From NCBI GenBank assembly GCA_034509425.1, contig JAVTVJ010000452.1:2232001-2296000 (forward strand): a stretch of DNA of 64,000 bases, written 5' to 3'. Below are positions 50,135 through 62,068 of the stretch, in pieces. The notes under the pieces are model-generated. The model saw only the letters and a list, made by a program, of their open reading frames with translations. It was not told the DNA's origin and made no database searches. The translations under genes and the position numbers were made by a program. This stretch comes from Eopsaltria australis. Its lineage: Eukaryota > Chordata > Aves > Passeriformes > Petroicidae. Every line of letters starts with the position of its first letter. The first letter of the stretch is position 1.

Positions 50135-53100
50135 TCAGAAGGCAGCCAAATTAGTCACAAGAAAAATGCTTCAGCAGCAGCAGGAATGAAAAATTAAATT
50201 GATTAATCAGAAGGATATTTTTTTATAGGAAGTTGCTTAGGGATTGATCAGTAACAGAAAGTAGTGTGAGATTGGTATGTACTCACTTCCAGATCCTCAG
50301 GAGTATCTTTCACTATTTTTTTTCCCCTCTTTACATCAGATTCAAAAAACTACATACATTTTTTAGGTATAACTGAGTTGTCTGGGTTTTACTGTTGCCT
50401 TTCAGATAGCAGGTTGCTAAAGAAAAACATGAATGTTAGTCACAGGTGTAGACATGAAGAAGCAGAGGGTTTTCAGAAATCATAAAAAATAGATTTCTAC
50501 TTCTAGAATAGATTAATGAGATCCCAGCAAGAACTAAAGGTTGTTGCTAAAAGAAATGTCATTCCCTTAATTCAGTTATACTTTAAAGTGGCATACACAA
50601 GAGCAGTGCAACATCTAAGGTTAAACACGCACCAGTAGATGAAAAATGGCCACAGAATCCAGTTGTAATTTAGTTTCAAACCTAGAAGACAGTGTCCAGT
50701 ATGTCTGCATTTGAGCCAATCATCACAATCAGCAGACATCAAATCAGCAGATGGTCCCTAGAGCAAATGGTCCTTAGAGTTCACCAAATATCTAATTTTC
50801 CATCTCAATCTCATCCTGACTTCACAGACTTTATACACTAAATCACATGGATTATAGTGGAAATATTAGGCAGTGATACACAGGTAGACAAGTGATTTAT
50901 AGACACCTGCAAATCTGGGGCTGAATCCTATATGACTATGACTATGTTGAAGTCCTAACAACTTTCTCTGTCATCTATAGTGAAGTACAAGGAATTATCT
51001 TCATCTATGTACTTTCACTTATGCATAAAGAGAGGCACAAAAGGATGAAAAAGGATTTTTTTTTAAGACTGAGACATTTAATTAATGTTACTTTTGAAAC
51101 TGATTGTAGTTGAGATAAAGGAATGAATGATAGCTACATAACTTCTGTCTCTTTTATTAGGAAAAAAGCAGAGAATAAGTGCATATAATTGCAAATAAGC
51201 CAATTTCTATTTATTTGTGAAAATGTACTTCTTGTTGCCCTGTTAGCTCACATTAGTGTGATTAAAAAAACATGGATTAAGTATACACCTTGATAGAACC
51301 CTTTCTATGTTTCATTAAGTAACACTGAGACTTCAGAAACATAAATCACTTAGGATATGACTTGTGATGATAAATTCAGAGTATGGTTTTTATATTTTTT
51401 ATTATTGCAGCATCTGTCTCCAGATGCCTGAAAAATATTAAATACAGAGAATATTAGCTTGAAAATATTAGATCGGTAGATCTTTCTGTAAACTTGACTG
51501 AAATGATGACTCTCTCCTGTTATTTTTAAATCTCTATTTTGAAATTATAGATGCATAAATATATATTTATGTCCAATAGTTCAACCAAATTGAGAATGTC
51601 TTGCAGGTATGTGGAGTGTGCCTACTGAAAGATGACTTTAACTTCCTTCTGATCACCATACAAGGACAATCCTGCAGTAATGAAAACACCATAACTCCAT
51701 TGATTTTGACAGATCTTTACAAATTTCTTTCAGCTTTGAAAGTCATGCACATATATAGTAGTAGGTGACTCAAATCCAGCCATATGGGAACATTTGAAAT
51801 TTTGGCATTTAGTTTTGAAGATGTTCATCTAGTTTCTTGTGTTCTGGTAGGTAGATTCCAACATCGTCACTTCTGATGTGTTACAGTTAATATTTTTAAA
51901 AGTGCAGTTTCTAAGGGTGTGATTTTGTCACCTTTTTAGTACTGTAATGTTGTATGCTTCTTTTCTAAATTGGGTTATATTGTCATTGTAGTTTGTATTG
52001 AGTGTTATTTTATGTGGGCTTCTTGTAAACACAAAGAAGCAACATTCTGTATTTCAAAAGTATTGAAGGACAAAAAAAATCAGAAGTAATAAGGTCTTTA
52101 TAGAAAAAAACATTTCACAAATTCCATTTGGTGTTTTGTGAGAATTAATAGACTTTTAGAAAAATATAATTTTCCAACAAATCTGCCTTTCTTTCATAGG
52201 AAATTGCATGCCTAAAAAGCTTTTAGGTCAACATTATTTAAATTGAATAAATGATGATATTTATGGTACCCATCTAAATGAAATTTCAGATCAGTACAAA
52301 AATCACTCTTTGTTCAAAAAATAAAATAGAGAAGAGGAAATGTGTATTAGGAAAGGATAAATCTTGGGGTATTACAATTGAAGCAATGATCTATCTTCCC
52401 TATATATCTATATACCTGAAGTGGCCCTGGAAAGTAGATCTATTTCGCTCATGATCAAAATTATGCCTGATTAATGCACACAGACTTAGTAGACAGAGGA
52501 GTTTTTTTCTTATCTGGCAACGTTTTTTTCAACTAGAAAGGATCTCAGGAGCTTTAAAATTTTTATACGATTTCAACATATTTTACTGTATTAAATATTT
52601 GACATCTGAAATGTAGTCATGAGAAACCTGTTTCTTTCTCAGCATTGTACAGCATGAAATTGTTCAATTTTAAATATACTGAATGAAAGAACTGGAATTA
52701 AATAGAATTAAATAAATGGCTATTATGAAAAGCAGATTTTGATAATAGCCATCACACACCATTTCTACTAAGATCTGCCCTCAAAGTCCTGGAAGTAAAT
52801 CCCTTACCAAATTAAATTCATTTACCCTGATTTTTCCACAGAACAATCAATATGTCCTCAAGGTTTTGTGTCAGCAGCATGATATAAAGCTAAATGGAGC
52901 CCATTGCTTAGGCTTTTTTTTTTTTAACTTTTAGTTCTAGTCTTCAAATATCTTTCTACAAACGCCCGAGTACTGAGAAAGCTCTTACAGGCCATGTTTA
53001 CAGCATTCCTCTAGCGGAAGGAAACTAAATAAAATGGTTAATCCCAAAACTAAGATAGCATGCACTTTAGTTTTTGGAAAGATTCTTGGTTTAGTTTGGT

Positions 53101-56100
53101 TTAATTATTTTCTTAACCCAAAGGTTGTTTAGGAAAAATTACAGAAATAATAGCAAGAATCCAAAGTTCAGAGAATTACCATTAAAACAGGTGTATGAAG
53201 TCAGGCTACGTACTAAACATAATGTTCTCAGACCCTTGGTATTGATTCAACAGCAATTAAAAATATTGCAGACAGACAACATTTTGCTACTCTTTTGAGG
53301 CAGATGGGATCTCTTTTCCTCTGTGACATTTCTACAGGCAGGTTGTATACAGAAAGCTTCTACTGTTGCAGAAAAACTGGAATACACTTGAGATCAGGTG
53401 AGAGCAGAAGCAGTTTCACTCCAGTTGTAGGAGAGAGCACAGAGCAGCAGTAGCTTAGCAGACTCTGCTGACACGGACTCTGCCCAAATGGGGCAGCTAC
53501 AGAGCTGATAAACCCCCAGGCTGTGCAAGCTGTTCTTCACCTAAACTTGTCACTTAGCAGGACAAGGGTAAATAACACACCAATTCTTCAGGTAAGAAGG
53601 CTCCAGACAATACACCCATTTACGAGTACACCCTTTTACAAGACAATTTTATTAATTAAATTGTGCTGAGTGGCAAAAGCATTGACTGCAAATGTTTCTT
53701 TAGTAACTATGGTATGTAACAAGTTAGTGTTTTTCCACAACCAGAATCTTTTATGATAGTTATGCTCAAAGAAAAAAAAAAATTGGGAAACCAGAATCTC
53801 TTCAATGGCAGACCTTTTCTGAACACTCCCCCTGGATCATAAAGACTCCTCCAGGGTCATAAGGAGTCTGAAGTAGGTGAGCTCCTTAAAGAAGAGATCA
53901 GTGCCAAGCCAGGGAGGTTCAGAAGATCCAGAAGCAAAACTGTAAGTGGCTAAGGAGAGTTAAAAACAAACACATATCTAATGAGACTGATGATCCCTGT
54001 GTTCCAAAAGCAGATAGTCAAGGAGTTAATGAATTGCAATTAACTGGTATCTCAATTTCACCAGCCATTCTTTAAACAAATAATTCGGCCCTTTTCTGGA
54101 GTCTGTGACTTTGCCTTTAGTGACAAACTGACTTCAAACACAACTAAATTCATCTTCCAAGGTCTGCCACGGCTTTGACAATTGCAGAAGTGTACCTTGA
54201 CAAATTATTGTAGCTTGAAGGGAGGTTGCAGAGAGTAAACTTTCTTCTCCAAAGTAGCCTGGGATTCCATTTAAGGCAGGCACTGTGCACTTCAATTCCA
54301 GTCTGTGCCTCTTAGAGAATCTCTTCTGGCAGGGTTACTCTGGACTTAAGGGACAAGAGATGTAGTCTGCATTACTCTGCATCAGCCAAACTAGACTACA
54401 AGTCTCATTTTTCTTTTTCTTTCAGATATTTTTGCCTTACATTAGTACCTTTGGAATAGCTGAAGAAAATAGTTTTGAAATGAAAGTGATTTCCAGACAT
54501 TAGATGTGAACAGCAAACTTCCAAAACTAATGCAGAAAGAATGATTATTTCTCTGCACTTGAAAGTGAAAAGAATCCACAGCAAAATGCGAAATTAGGTT
54601 CCAAGCCTTAGTTACAGAAGAGCTATTGTAGGACACACAGAAGCACTGTCTTCTTTTTTAATCAGAAATAGCAATATTAAATTCTTCTGCTAAATGCCAT
54701 AAAATAGAAGAGGGGTATTTTACATAGCAAATACACAGAAAGTCAGACACATCTGACCTTTTTTAGGTTATTACTAAGTCACATATGAAAGTGAAAAGAC
54801 AATATCAACTATGCTGTAATAAATTGACTCTTTGGCACGCATCAGAAGAAACAGCTTTGGAGAAATTACTTTTGTGCAAGAAAAATTCTGTGCATCATCT
54901 AAGAAGTGATCTGTGAATGACACCTCTATACCTTTCAGATCAAGATGTGCAAGAAATAAATTTTAAAAATCTGGATATAAACAATAAGATTCTTTAATTC
55001 CAATAAGCTACCTGACCTGTGAACTAATTAAAAAAAATATGAGTCAATTTTTCTCACCCCCCATCTAATTTCTGAGCCAGCACTATATAGGAGTCTCCTG
55101 CAGACCAACCCAGTGACTAGCCAAAAATTTTTTCTAACCAAATTCTGTCATTTACTTTTCCCTTTCTTCCCTTGCATGGGAGGCACTATAGAGAGTGTAC
55201 AGAAACCGGTTGTGATACAACATGCTGTTGAACTAGAATATTTTGCTCAAAGGAATGGAAGCAATTTATGTTTCCATGCTGTGCAGTTCTGAATGTATGA
55301 ATGACGTACCTACATCTTGTTATAGGCAGTATCAATCAAACTAAAGAATCTGAACGTACTTCATAACTAACTTCACATCATCTGATGATGAGACAAATTT
55401 AGAGCACAACATAGAAGTAAAGAGCAATATTTTAAAAAGCACAAAGCATTTGGAAAAAAATGGCCAACACAGCTGCTGAACAGATGTTTTGAGGACCAAC
55501 AGTATGTTATTTTCACAGGAAAAGGAAAAAATGGTTTGTTCCATACAAAAATGGGAGATAGGAAAAAACCCAGTTATACATGGTCTCGGACTACTAATGA
55601 CAATCAGGACTTTGTTGCTTTCAATGCAACCATGATCACATAAATGAGCTGGTGTCTGTTGCATAGAATTTGGATTTGGGTTGCAGAAGGATAAAATGGT
55701 TTATAACCATTGTTGTGGTACATTTATAGATGGTTATCTAGTCAGCTTCATATTTATCTTCTACATCATATTAATTGTGTTTTATATGCAAAAGATTAAA
55801 TATTTAAACCTCTAAAGCATCATTTGAAGTACTTTTCTCTCTTTTATTGCTGACTGCAATACTGGAAATATTTCTGCAACAAGCAACACAAAAGATTTCA
55901 GAAATCTGATTGGAAATAATCAGTACTGCTTAAATGTCTTTTTTTCTCCTATTGAACACAGTGGACACAAAAGCAAAGCCACAAAAGATTTCTGCAGACA
56001 GACTGAATGTATTGATGCTATCAACAAAGGATTGCTAAGAAAATCCAGTGGGCAATAAAATGTCTTTGCTTTTCAATTTATCAAATTAAGAATTGACAAA

Positions 56101-57010
56101 AAATGTGCAATATAATCTCTGCAGATATTCAATTCTCCTATCTATGCAACCTAAGTTCTAAAGAGATGAGAGGTGCAGCAAATAAAACAGATATATGCAC
56201 AGGCTTGCTCAAAATGAGAGAATAGGAGAAAAAAATTCTGGTTTGCAGTTGTTGTGGGTCTTTTCCAGGTTTAGTGATTTAACTGGCACTTTGATGAATA
56301 AACACTTATTCATTGAGATTTTATGTGCCATTTAAAATCCTATTGGTATCTCTTTCTTGGCTAAACAAGAGCCCTACAAAGAATTTCAAATAGGATTGTC
56401 AGATTCGGATTTTAAGAATTGGATGAGCTACATCTGAGTTTAGGACTCAGTTTAGAGAATTAGGACTTTAACAAAGTACACCGGCCAGAGGTACAAATTT
56501 AGCTGGCACAACAAAACTAACTACTCCTCTTCTTCTTCCTTCAGCTTCTGTTACTGCAGAAGGCCAGGTTCCCCTGCATTAAGTGTAGAACTCTCTCATT
56601 CACTTTAATAGGGTTATTTCAGGAATGCCAGCCTTGAGCAATGAAAGAAATATCTAACCACACAAAGGTTTGTTCATTTTACTGTCTTATTTGAAGATGC
56701 CCAACCATTTATCATACCAACACAAAATGCAATCAGAGATACCTGCCTATTGTACAGAGGAACCAGTCCAAATTGGATAAGTAAGCATCAGCAAATATCA
56801 AAGTGCTCAGTGTATACATCACAAATTCTGCTGAAAAAAATTGTTTTAAAAATGTATTTTCTAATAATTTTTCATTAGCTTGGCTCTGAAACAAATGCAT
56901 TGTTCAAAGACTTGGAATCACTATTAAAATAGGGATTAGATCTCTCTAATTAAAGCAAAAAGATTCACAAACCTGAAAAAATTAATTTAAACTCCGGTTT
57001 TTTTAAAGTA
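50135..57010. other. AT-rich DNA with no recognised gene
   Basis: No CR1 or LTR recognised. A small 8-bp-stem hairpin (AGACTCCT / AGGAGTCT) lies at 53,843-53,869. The 107-codon minus frame at 55,341-55,664 has no recognisable motif. The segment at about 53,370-53,640 is less AT-rich and could hold an unrecognised old repeat. Confidence 0.55.
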
Positions 57011-57205
57011 AAGCACACAAGGCTTCCCAACAGGCTGGGCTGGCCTGGTCTTGCCCAGCACCCCCTGGGCCTCTCCCCACCCATGGCCCAGGACCCATTT
57101 TAGTCCCCAGGGCTATCAGCTTCTTGCCACAGGCTCACCTGGAGATGGAGCTTGGGCTTCCTCCAGCTGCCCGGCTCCCTCGAGCCCTGGGGATGAGCAG
57201 AATTC
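57011..57205. other. isolated GC-rich patch, unidentified
   Basis: About 195 bases rich in C (CAGCACCCCCTGGGCCTC, CCCACCCATGGCCCAGGACCC, GCTGCCCGGCTCCCTCGAG) stand out sharply from AT-rich flanks, directly before an old CR1-like piece. It may be the remains of a GC-rich mobile element, but I saw no match to the other families here. Confidence 0.5.
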
Positions 57206-57249
57206 TTTTTAACCAAATAATGAACCATCGAAATGGTGACGTATTCTTT

Positions 57250-57365
57250 GAAATTAGTAAACAAAGTAAATCAAAGTTTACACTGAGGTTAATGAATTCC
57301 TGGAGTTTATTGCCATAGGACGCAGATATCTTCAGTTTCCTCAGGTGGGATTCAGAAAATTCACA
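57250..57365 (+). mobile_element. probable ancient CR1-type LINE fragment
   Basis: The order AGGTTAATGAATTCCTGGAG, TTTATTGCCATAGGA, then GGGATTCAGAAAATTCA follows the pattern of old CR1/L3-type 3' regions (a 'TTAAT-TxTGGAATTCxTTGCCACAGGA ... GGxTTCAxxAx' series). Divergence is high and the ends are unclear, so this is a tentative call from pattern memory. Confidence 0.4.
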
Positions 57366-59359
57366 CACAGGACTTTAAACAAATACCAATGAGATGAGGC
57401 AGAATTGCCTAATTGTCATCCCTAATTGCTATTTCCTCCCCCAGATAGTACAGTATGATGGAAACAGATCACAGAAATTATCAAAGTTTGTGTAAGCTGC
57501 CTAAACAATATCATGCTTTCCAACTGCCAAAGGCAACTACTGGGTTGGATAGCATCATTTTTATGTTCTAAAGATTTTAGCCCAAACAAATCATTCATAA
57601 TAAAAGCCAGGAAGTAAAAAGAATGAAAAGCTGACCAGAAACAACCTTTGGAGAAGCAAAGGTTGTGACTTTGCTTCATGTGAGAGTGTTTGTTTTAAGA
57701 CTGATTTCCATCTCAACAGACCTTGTCATCCCAGAATGTTTCCCTGTACTTTGGAACAAGAAAGAATGCTTCTCCTCTGATCCACTAGCAAGCCTGTAAG
57801 GTAAAATGGGAAACAATTCAATGAAAGAGTTGACTCTAAAATGGGAGCAGAAGAAAGTTCAATGACCTTTCACTGCTAGGATTCAGCTTTCCTTGTAGGA
57901 GGGAACAGGAAAGTTGATTCCTAGGGATAAAAGACTGAACATGGAAGAAAGCAAAAGAAAAACACATTGAAAAATACCCAGATGTACCAAACCCTCAAGT
58001 TAATTGGCACTTGCTAACCTAATTATAGACTTCCAATGATGTTTGCCACAAATGTTTGTCTCCATCTCAAGGCAATGCAGAAATAAACTTTTGAATAGGA
58101 CAATTCACTTAGAGATGCAAGTGGATTCAGTACTGCCTCCTGCAATGTGCTTCTAACATACCACTCACATACATTTTTCACCTTAATAGAGCATTAACAA
58201 TAATAGCCACCAAGTACAATGTAGGTCTGCATTCAAGTAAATAAAAAGCCCACATGGCCAGGGGGAATCAAGCATTAATCAAAACAAAGTGCACATTCAA
58301 GGACACTGACCTGAGTAAGTGAAAGATATGGGCAGAGATTGTTGCCATACATACAGGTACACTGTGGGGAATTGTTGGAGATATCCTGGACTCTTATAAT
58401 CAACAAACAAGATTTTTATAGAATACTTTTGTTTTTAGTTAATGTTTGAGAATTCCTTGTGAAATCATGTCTTTGTTTCTGAACCCACACGGCATTATTT
58501 GCTAGAGGATTTCTTATCAAGTTTGGCACGACATTCTTCAATGGATGTTTTTTCTCTGCAAGCTCTTATTACAGTGGGAGTACTAACACTTAAAATATCA
58601 GCATTGCTTACCCTGCCTTTCCTGCCTTGATGATTGCCAAGTGCCAACAAAGCACAATTTAAGAAATCCTCTTCTCAAAGGAACTATATCCTCCCTTTAG
58701 AGAATAATTCAGACTTTCTGTGTGAAGGCATTAATGCTAGCTGAGTTCTAAATAAAGGTATTTATAAAGCCGTTTTTTGCTGCCTATAATTCAAGTATAT
58801 CATCTTAAACCAATTGCTTCACAAAACACACCACAAATGTTTATGCTTTAAGAAGAAGTGCATGAAGAAGAAGGCAAAAAAAGCTGAATTTGTTTTATTA
58901 CTGTTACTTCTTAAATCTGGTTCACAGGCATTTTTTTCTGTCATTTACCTTCTGACCACTAGTGTCTCACTGTGATAATCAACTACAGAGATGTTAAATG
59001 GCTTACTCCTCAAATGAATGGCAGAATAAAAAAGTTTTCTGAAAAGAAATACCCTGTTTACATAATTATATATCCTGAACTGCAGTTCACAAATGATCCA
59101 ATAGAGTTATCAGTAATACTACTCTCATAATTTGTTCATAAGGTGTCAATAAATGACTGATGCTAAGCACTTTGGAGGCTTGACTATAATAATAAATTAA
59201 ACATTTAAGATATTTACCTCAATGTTTGGCATAAATATTATAAACAATAGAACCCTATCACTATTTATCCATCATTTAGTGATAATTTAGCTCTCTTTGT
59301 TATTTCAGTCTAAGAAATTCACATATAAAGTTCTGTAGTTTAAAAAAATGTGTCCCAGA
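57366..59359. other. AT-rich DNA with no recognised gene
   Basis: Nothing recognised; open frames are under 90 codons. Confidence 0.6.
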
Positions 59360-59399
59360 CCCTAAAAAGGGTTTTAAACCCTAAATCGAGTTTAAAACC
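59360..59399. repeat. nested short inverted repeats
   Basis: A perfect 10-bp inverted repeat (GGTTTTAAAC at 59,370-59,379 and GTTTAAAACC at 59,390-59,399) has a 10-base spacer. It overlaps two smaller ones: CCCT/AGGG at 59,360-59,371 and AGGGTTT/AAACCCT within the left arm and spacer. Confidence 0.9.
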
Positions 59400-59958
59400 T
59401 ATGTTGACAGAAGAAATAGAGACAGCAAAACGTCAGCTCTGGACATGAGAACGGGTTTCAGGCTGCTCATGGAATTAGTAAGGACGTGTGAAAAATGTTG
59501 TGAAGTATTTAAAGCAAAGACAGAATACTTGGCTAGTTTGGGACACTTGATTTGTGTATCTTAAAAGGAAGCAGGGTGACATTATGCCTTACAAATCTAG
59601 CCAAGATTGTGAACTAAATTTTAACAAGCAAAGGATAAATATCTACCAAAAAGAATGTCTTTGGCATGTTTCCAGTGTCTTTCCAATCGCTTTGTATTGA
59701 ATTTACAGTAACAAAAATTGTTGAAACTCAGCACATACAAAAATTGACCCAGAATATCATATGCATTTATTCCCCATGCAACTGTTTTAATACCAGGGCA
59801 AATATCACAGAAAATAATCAAAGGAAAACAGTTTATAACTTCATCAATTTGTCGATTTATTGCCCATTATAATCTTGTCGCACAGATTTCAAGTTGTCTG
59901 TCATATTAGTTATATATTGCAATTTAATGACCAACCCTTAGAAGTTGTTTTGTATATA
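59400..59958. other. AT-rich DNA with no recognised gene
   Basis: Nothing recognised. Confidence 0.6.
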
Positions 59959-60076
59959 AATATGTATTAAAAGCCATGCAGGTATATAAACATGCAATAA
60001 TATATACATGTATACATACACATACACATACATATACACATATATATATATATGTACATGGCTTTTAATATATATT
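59959..60076. repeat. inverted repeat with (TA)/(CA) microsatellite loop
   Basis: The arms 59,959-59,978 and 60,057-60,076 are complementary over 20 bases with a single mismatch; 14 consecutive base pairs (TATTAAAAGCCATG and its complement) are perfect. The interior is an alternating purine-pyrimidine stretch: ATATATACATGTATACATAC, then CACATACACATACATATAC and ATATATATATATATG. Parts of the interior can pair further. Confidence 0.93.
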
Positions 60077-61810
60077 CCTAGTTACTCAGAGTTGACTGGT
60101 AATGAGATAATCAAGGTTTTTTTCTCCTTACTTTTCCCTTCAATCTCAGTCATGTGCTCTCTGAATTCCATGTGTCACTTGCCCTCTTTCTCACTGTCCT
60201 CTCTCTACCATACACCAGAAACACAAATACATACATATATGCAGAACTTACATCTCCACGCACTCCTCCTCCCCCTTCCTCTACTACCTACAAGTTATTA
60301 CCTGAACACATCCTTCAAAAATTATTATTGTTATAACTCCACTTAAATGCCACACTTATCTTTACAAAACAATATATGTTCCTGCATATGAAAGAGAATC
60401 CTAATTTCTGTTCTTACCAACATTCTACTTCAACTCTTCCACTCTAAAATCAGAGAAGCTGAAGTCAATTATTTTCAACAGTTGATGACCACATACTTTG
60501 CAGTGTATTTTCAAACTCAATTTGAACTAATTTTCCCTTTGCTAGCCCTAAAAATCAATTTAGTTCACAATATTAAAACTTTTCATCTGAACATGCAATC
60601 ACATTTATTTGCTGCAAGATGACATTTTTGAGGCATCTTATTAGCCTGAGGGTCTTGTCCACACGTATCTATGTATAGGATTGGGTCTGGGATACCAGGG
60701 CAGACCTTGTCCCCATGCAAATAGGGGCAAAGTTGCTGTGTGATTGCTGTTGAGTGATTTTACTGTTTGCACTGCTGACAGTCAGCAGACATGATTTATC
60801 AGAGAGAAGCTGTCAGTTTTAGTGAATGTACATGGGTTTTGAAAATATGCAGTTTGTGGCCAGGCAAACAGAAGAAATTTTAGCTCAACAATGATTACAT
60901 AAGCTATCAATAATAAGTTTAGCAATATTCATTATGCAAAAAGATTTATGTATGCTTATGAATGCATCCTAAAGTGAACTGCTATTTTTGAACTATATTG
61001 AATTATTGAAATTCTGTGACAATCTGATGAAAAGTGTATTACATATATTTGCAGCAAGTTAGTGTACTGGGTGACACTAACAAAAAATGCTGTTCCGTAA
61101 AAATATTCTATAACTGCAATGAAAAAAATGTAAGACTGTCAGAGACTGCAAAGCAGAGATAGATATAGTAGTCAGCTTTCACAGGCAGCACTCTTTAAAC
61201 CAAAGGGAACTGCCTTTGAAATATTCACAGCATGGTGAAGAAAATGGAATGGGGCTCTGCAATAGAAAAGACCACAGATTACATCTCTCTGCTCCCACGA
61301 TATGAGTGGACATAGATGAGTTTTTCACACAGATTTAGCCAGCATTTCAAACAGTAAGCATTGTAAATGTGCTACTGTGATAAACTTGCACTCATCACCC
61401 AGGGAGCAAGAATTCTTATTGCATTCATGTAAATATTGTTGTTCATTTTACCAGCTCCAAAGTTCTGCTTTTCACCATTTTCCTTTTTTCCCCTTTTTGT
61501 TACTAGGCAACATAAGCAAAACTGTTTCACACCAAGAGAGCACCTTATCATTTATTTGAATGGGAAACATCTGTGAACAGAAATAAGATTTTCCTCTGAT
61601 ATTTTGACAAGTAACATATAAATAAACGTTTTAAGAATTAAGAAAATATTCTGGTTTTTACCTCTTCAATAGAATCAAAAACTTATAGCTAAGCCTTTTG
61701 GCTAGTCTCTAAGTTGGGAACTCCAAATCACCTCTCCCAGGTCACTGTCAACATATCAGCCAGTTTTAAGGGCAGCAGTTGGGCTAACTGTGAAAACTCT
61801 GGGAAAATTT
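60077..61810. other. AT-rich DNA with no recognised gene
   Basis: Nothing recognised apart from a C/T-rich part around 60,120-60,300 that opens a 112-codon plus frame by composition. Confidence 0.55.
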
Positions 61811-62068
61811 CACAGAATCTCAGAATTACAAAAGGGTTAAATCTGCAAGGGACCCTAGTGGGTCATCCAGGTCCAACATCCGTGCTCAGGCAGGGTAATC
61901 CCAGAGCACACAGCACAGGATTGTGTCCAGACGGTTCTTGAGTATCTCCAGTGGGGGAGACTCCACAACCTCTCTGGGCAACCTGTTCCAGTGCTCGGTC
62001 ACTGCACAGTAAAGAAATTCTTCCTCATGTTCAGGTGGAACTTCCTGTGCATCAGCTTCTACCTGTTG
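61811..62068 (-). mobile_element. CR1 LINE fragment, 3' end (diverged subfamily)
   Basis: The plus strand starts CACAGAATCTCAGAATTA, the reverse complement of a CR1 3' tail. It continues through 'GCAAGGGACCCTAGTGGGTC', 'ATCCAGGTCCAACAT', 'GGATTGTGTCCAGACGGTTC', 'TTGAGTATCTCCAGTGGGGG', 'GACTCCACAACCTCTCTGGG', 'CAACCTGTTCCAGTGCTC' and 'CTTCCTGTGCATCAGCTTCT'. The TTGTGTCCAGACGGTTCTTGA variant marks a different subfamily from the copies at 9.9 and 19.2 kb. Orientation is minus, and the copy is 5'-truncated to about 260 bp. A 93-codon minus frame across it joins CR1 sequence to unique flank and is not a gene. Confidence 0.95.

Noticed and set aside
53843..53869. Hairpin AGACTCCT/AGGAGTCT as a terminator or structured RNA
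   Set aside because: Only an 8-bp stem; such hairpins are expected by chance in 64 kb.
59380..59386. CCCTAAA unit as a telomere-like sequence
   Set aside because: Only one or two isolated units and no tandem array; the vertebrate telomere repeat is TTAGGG.
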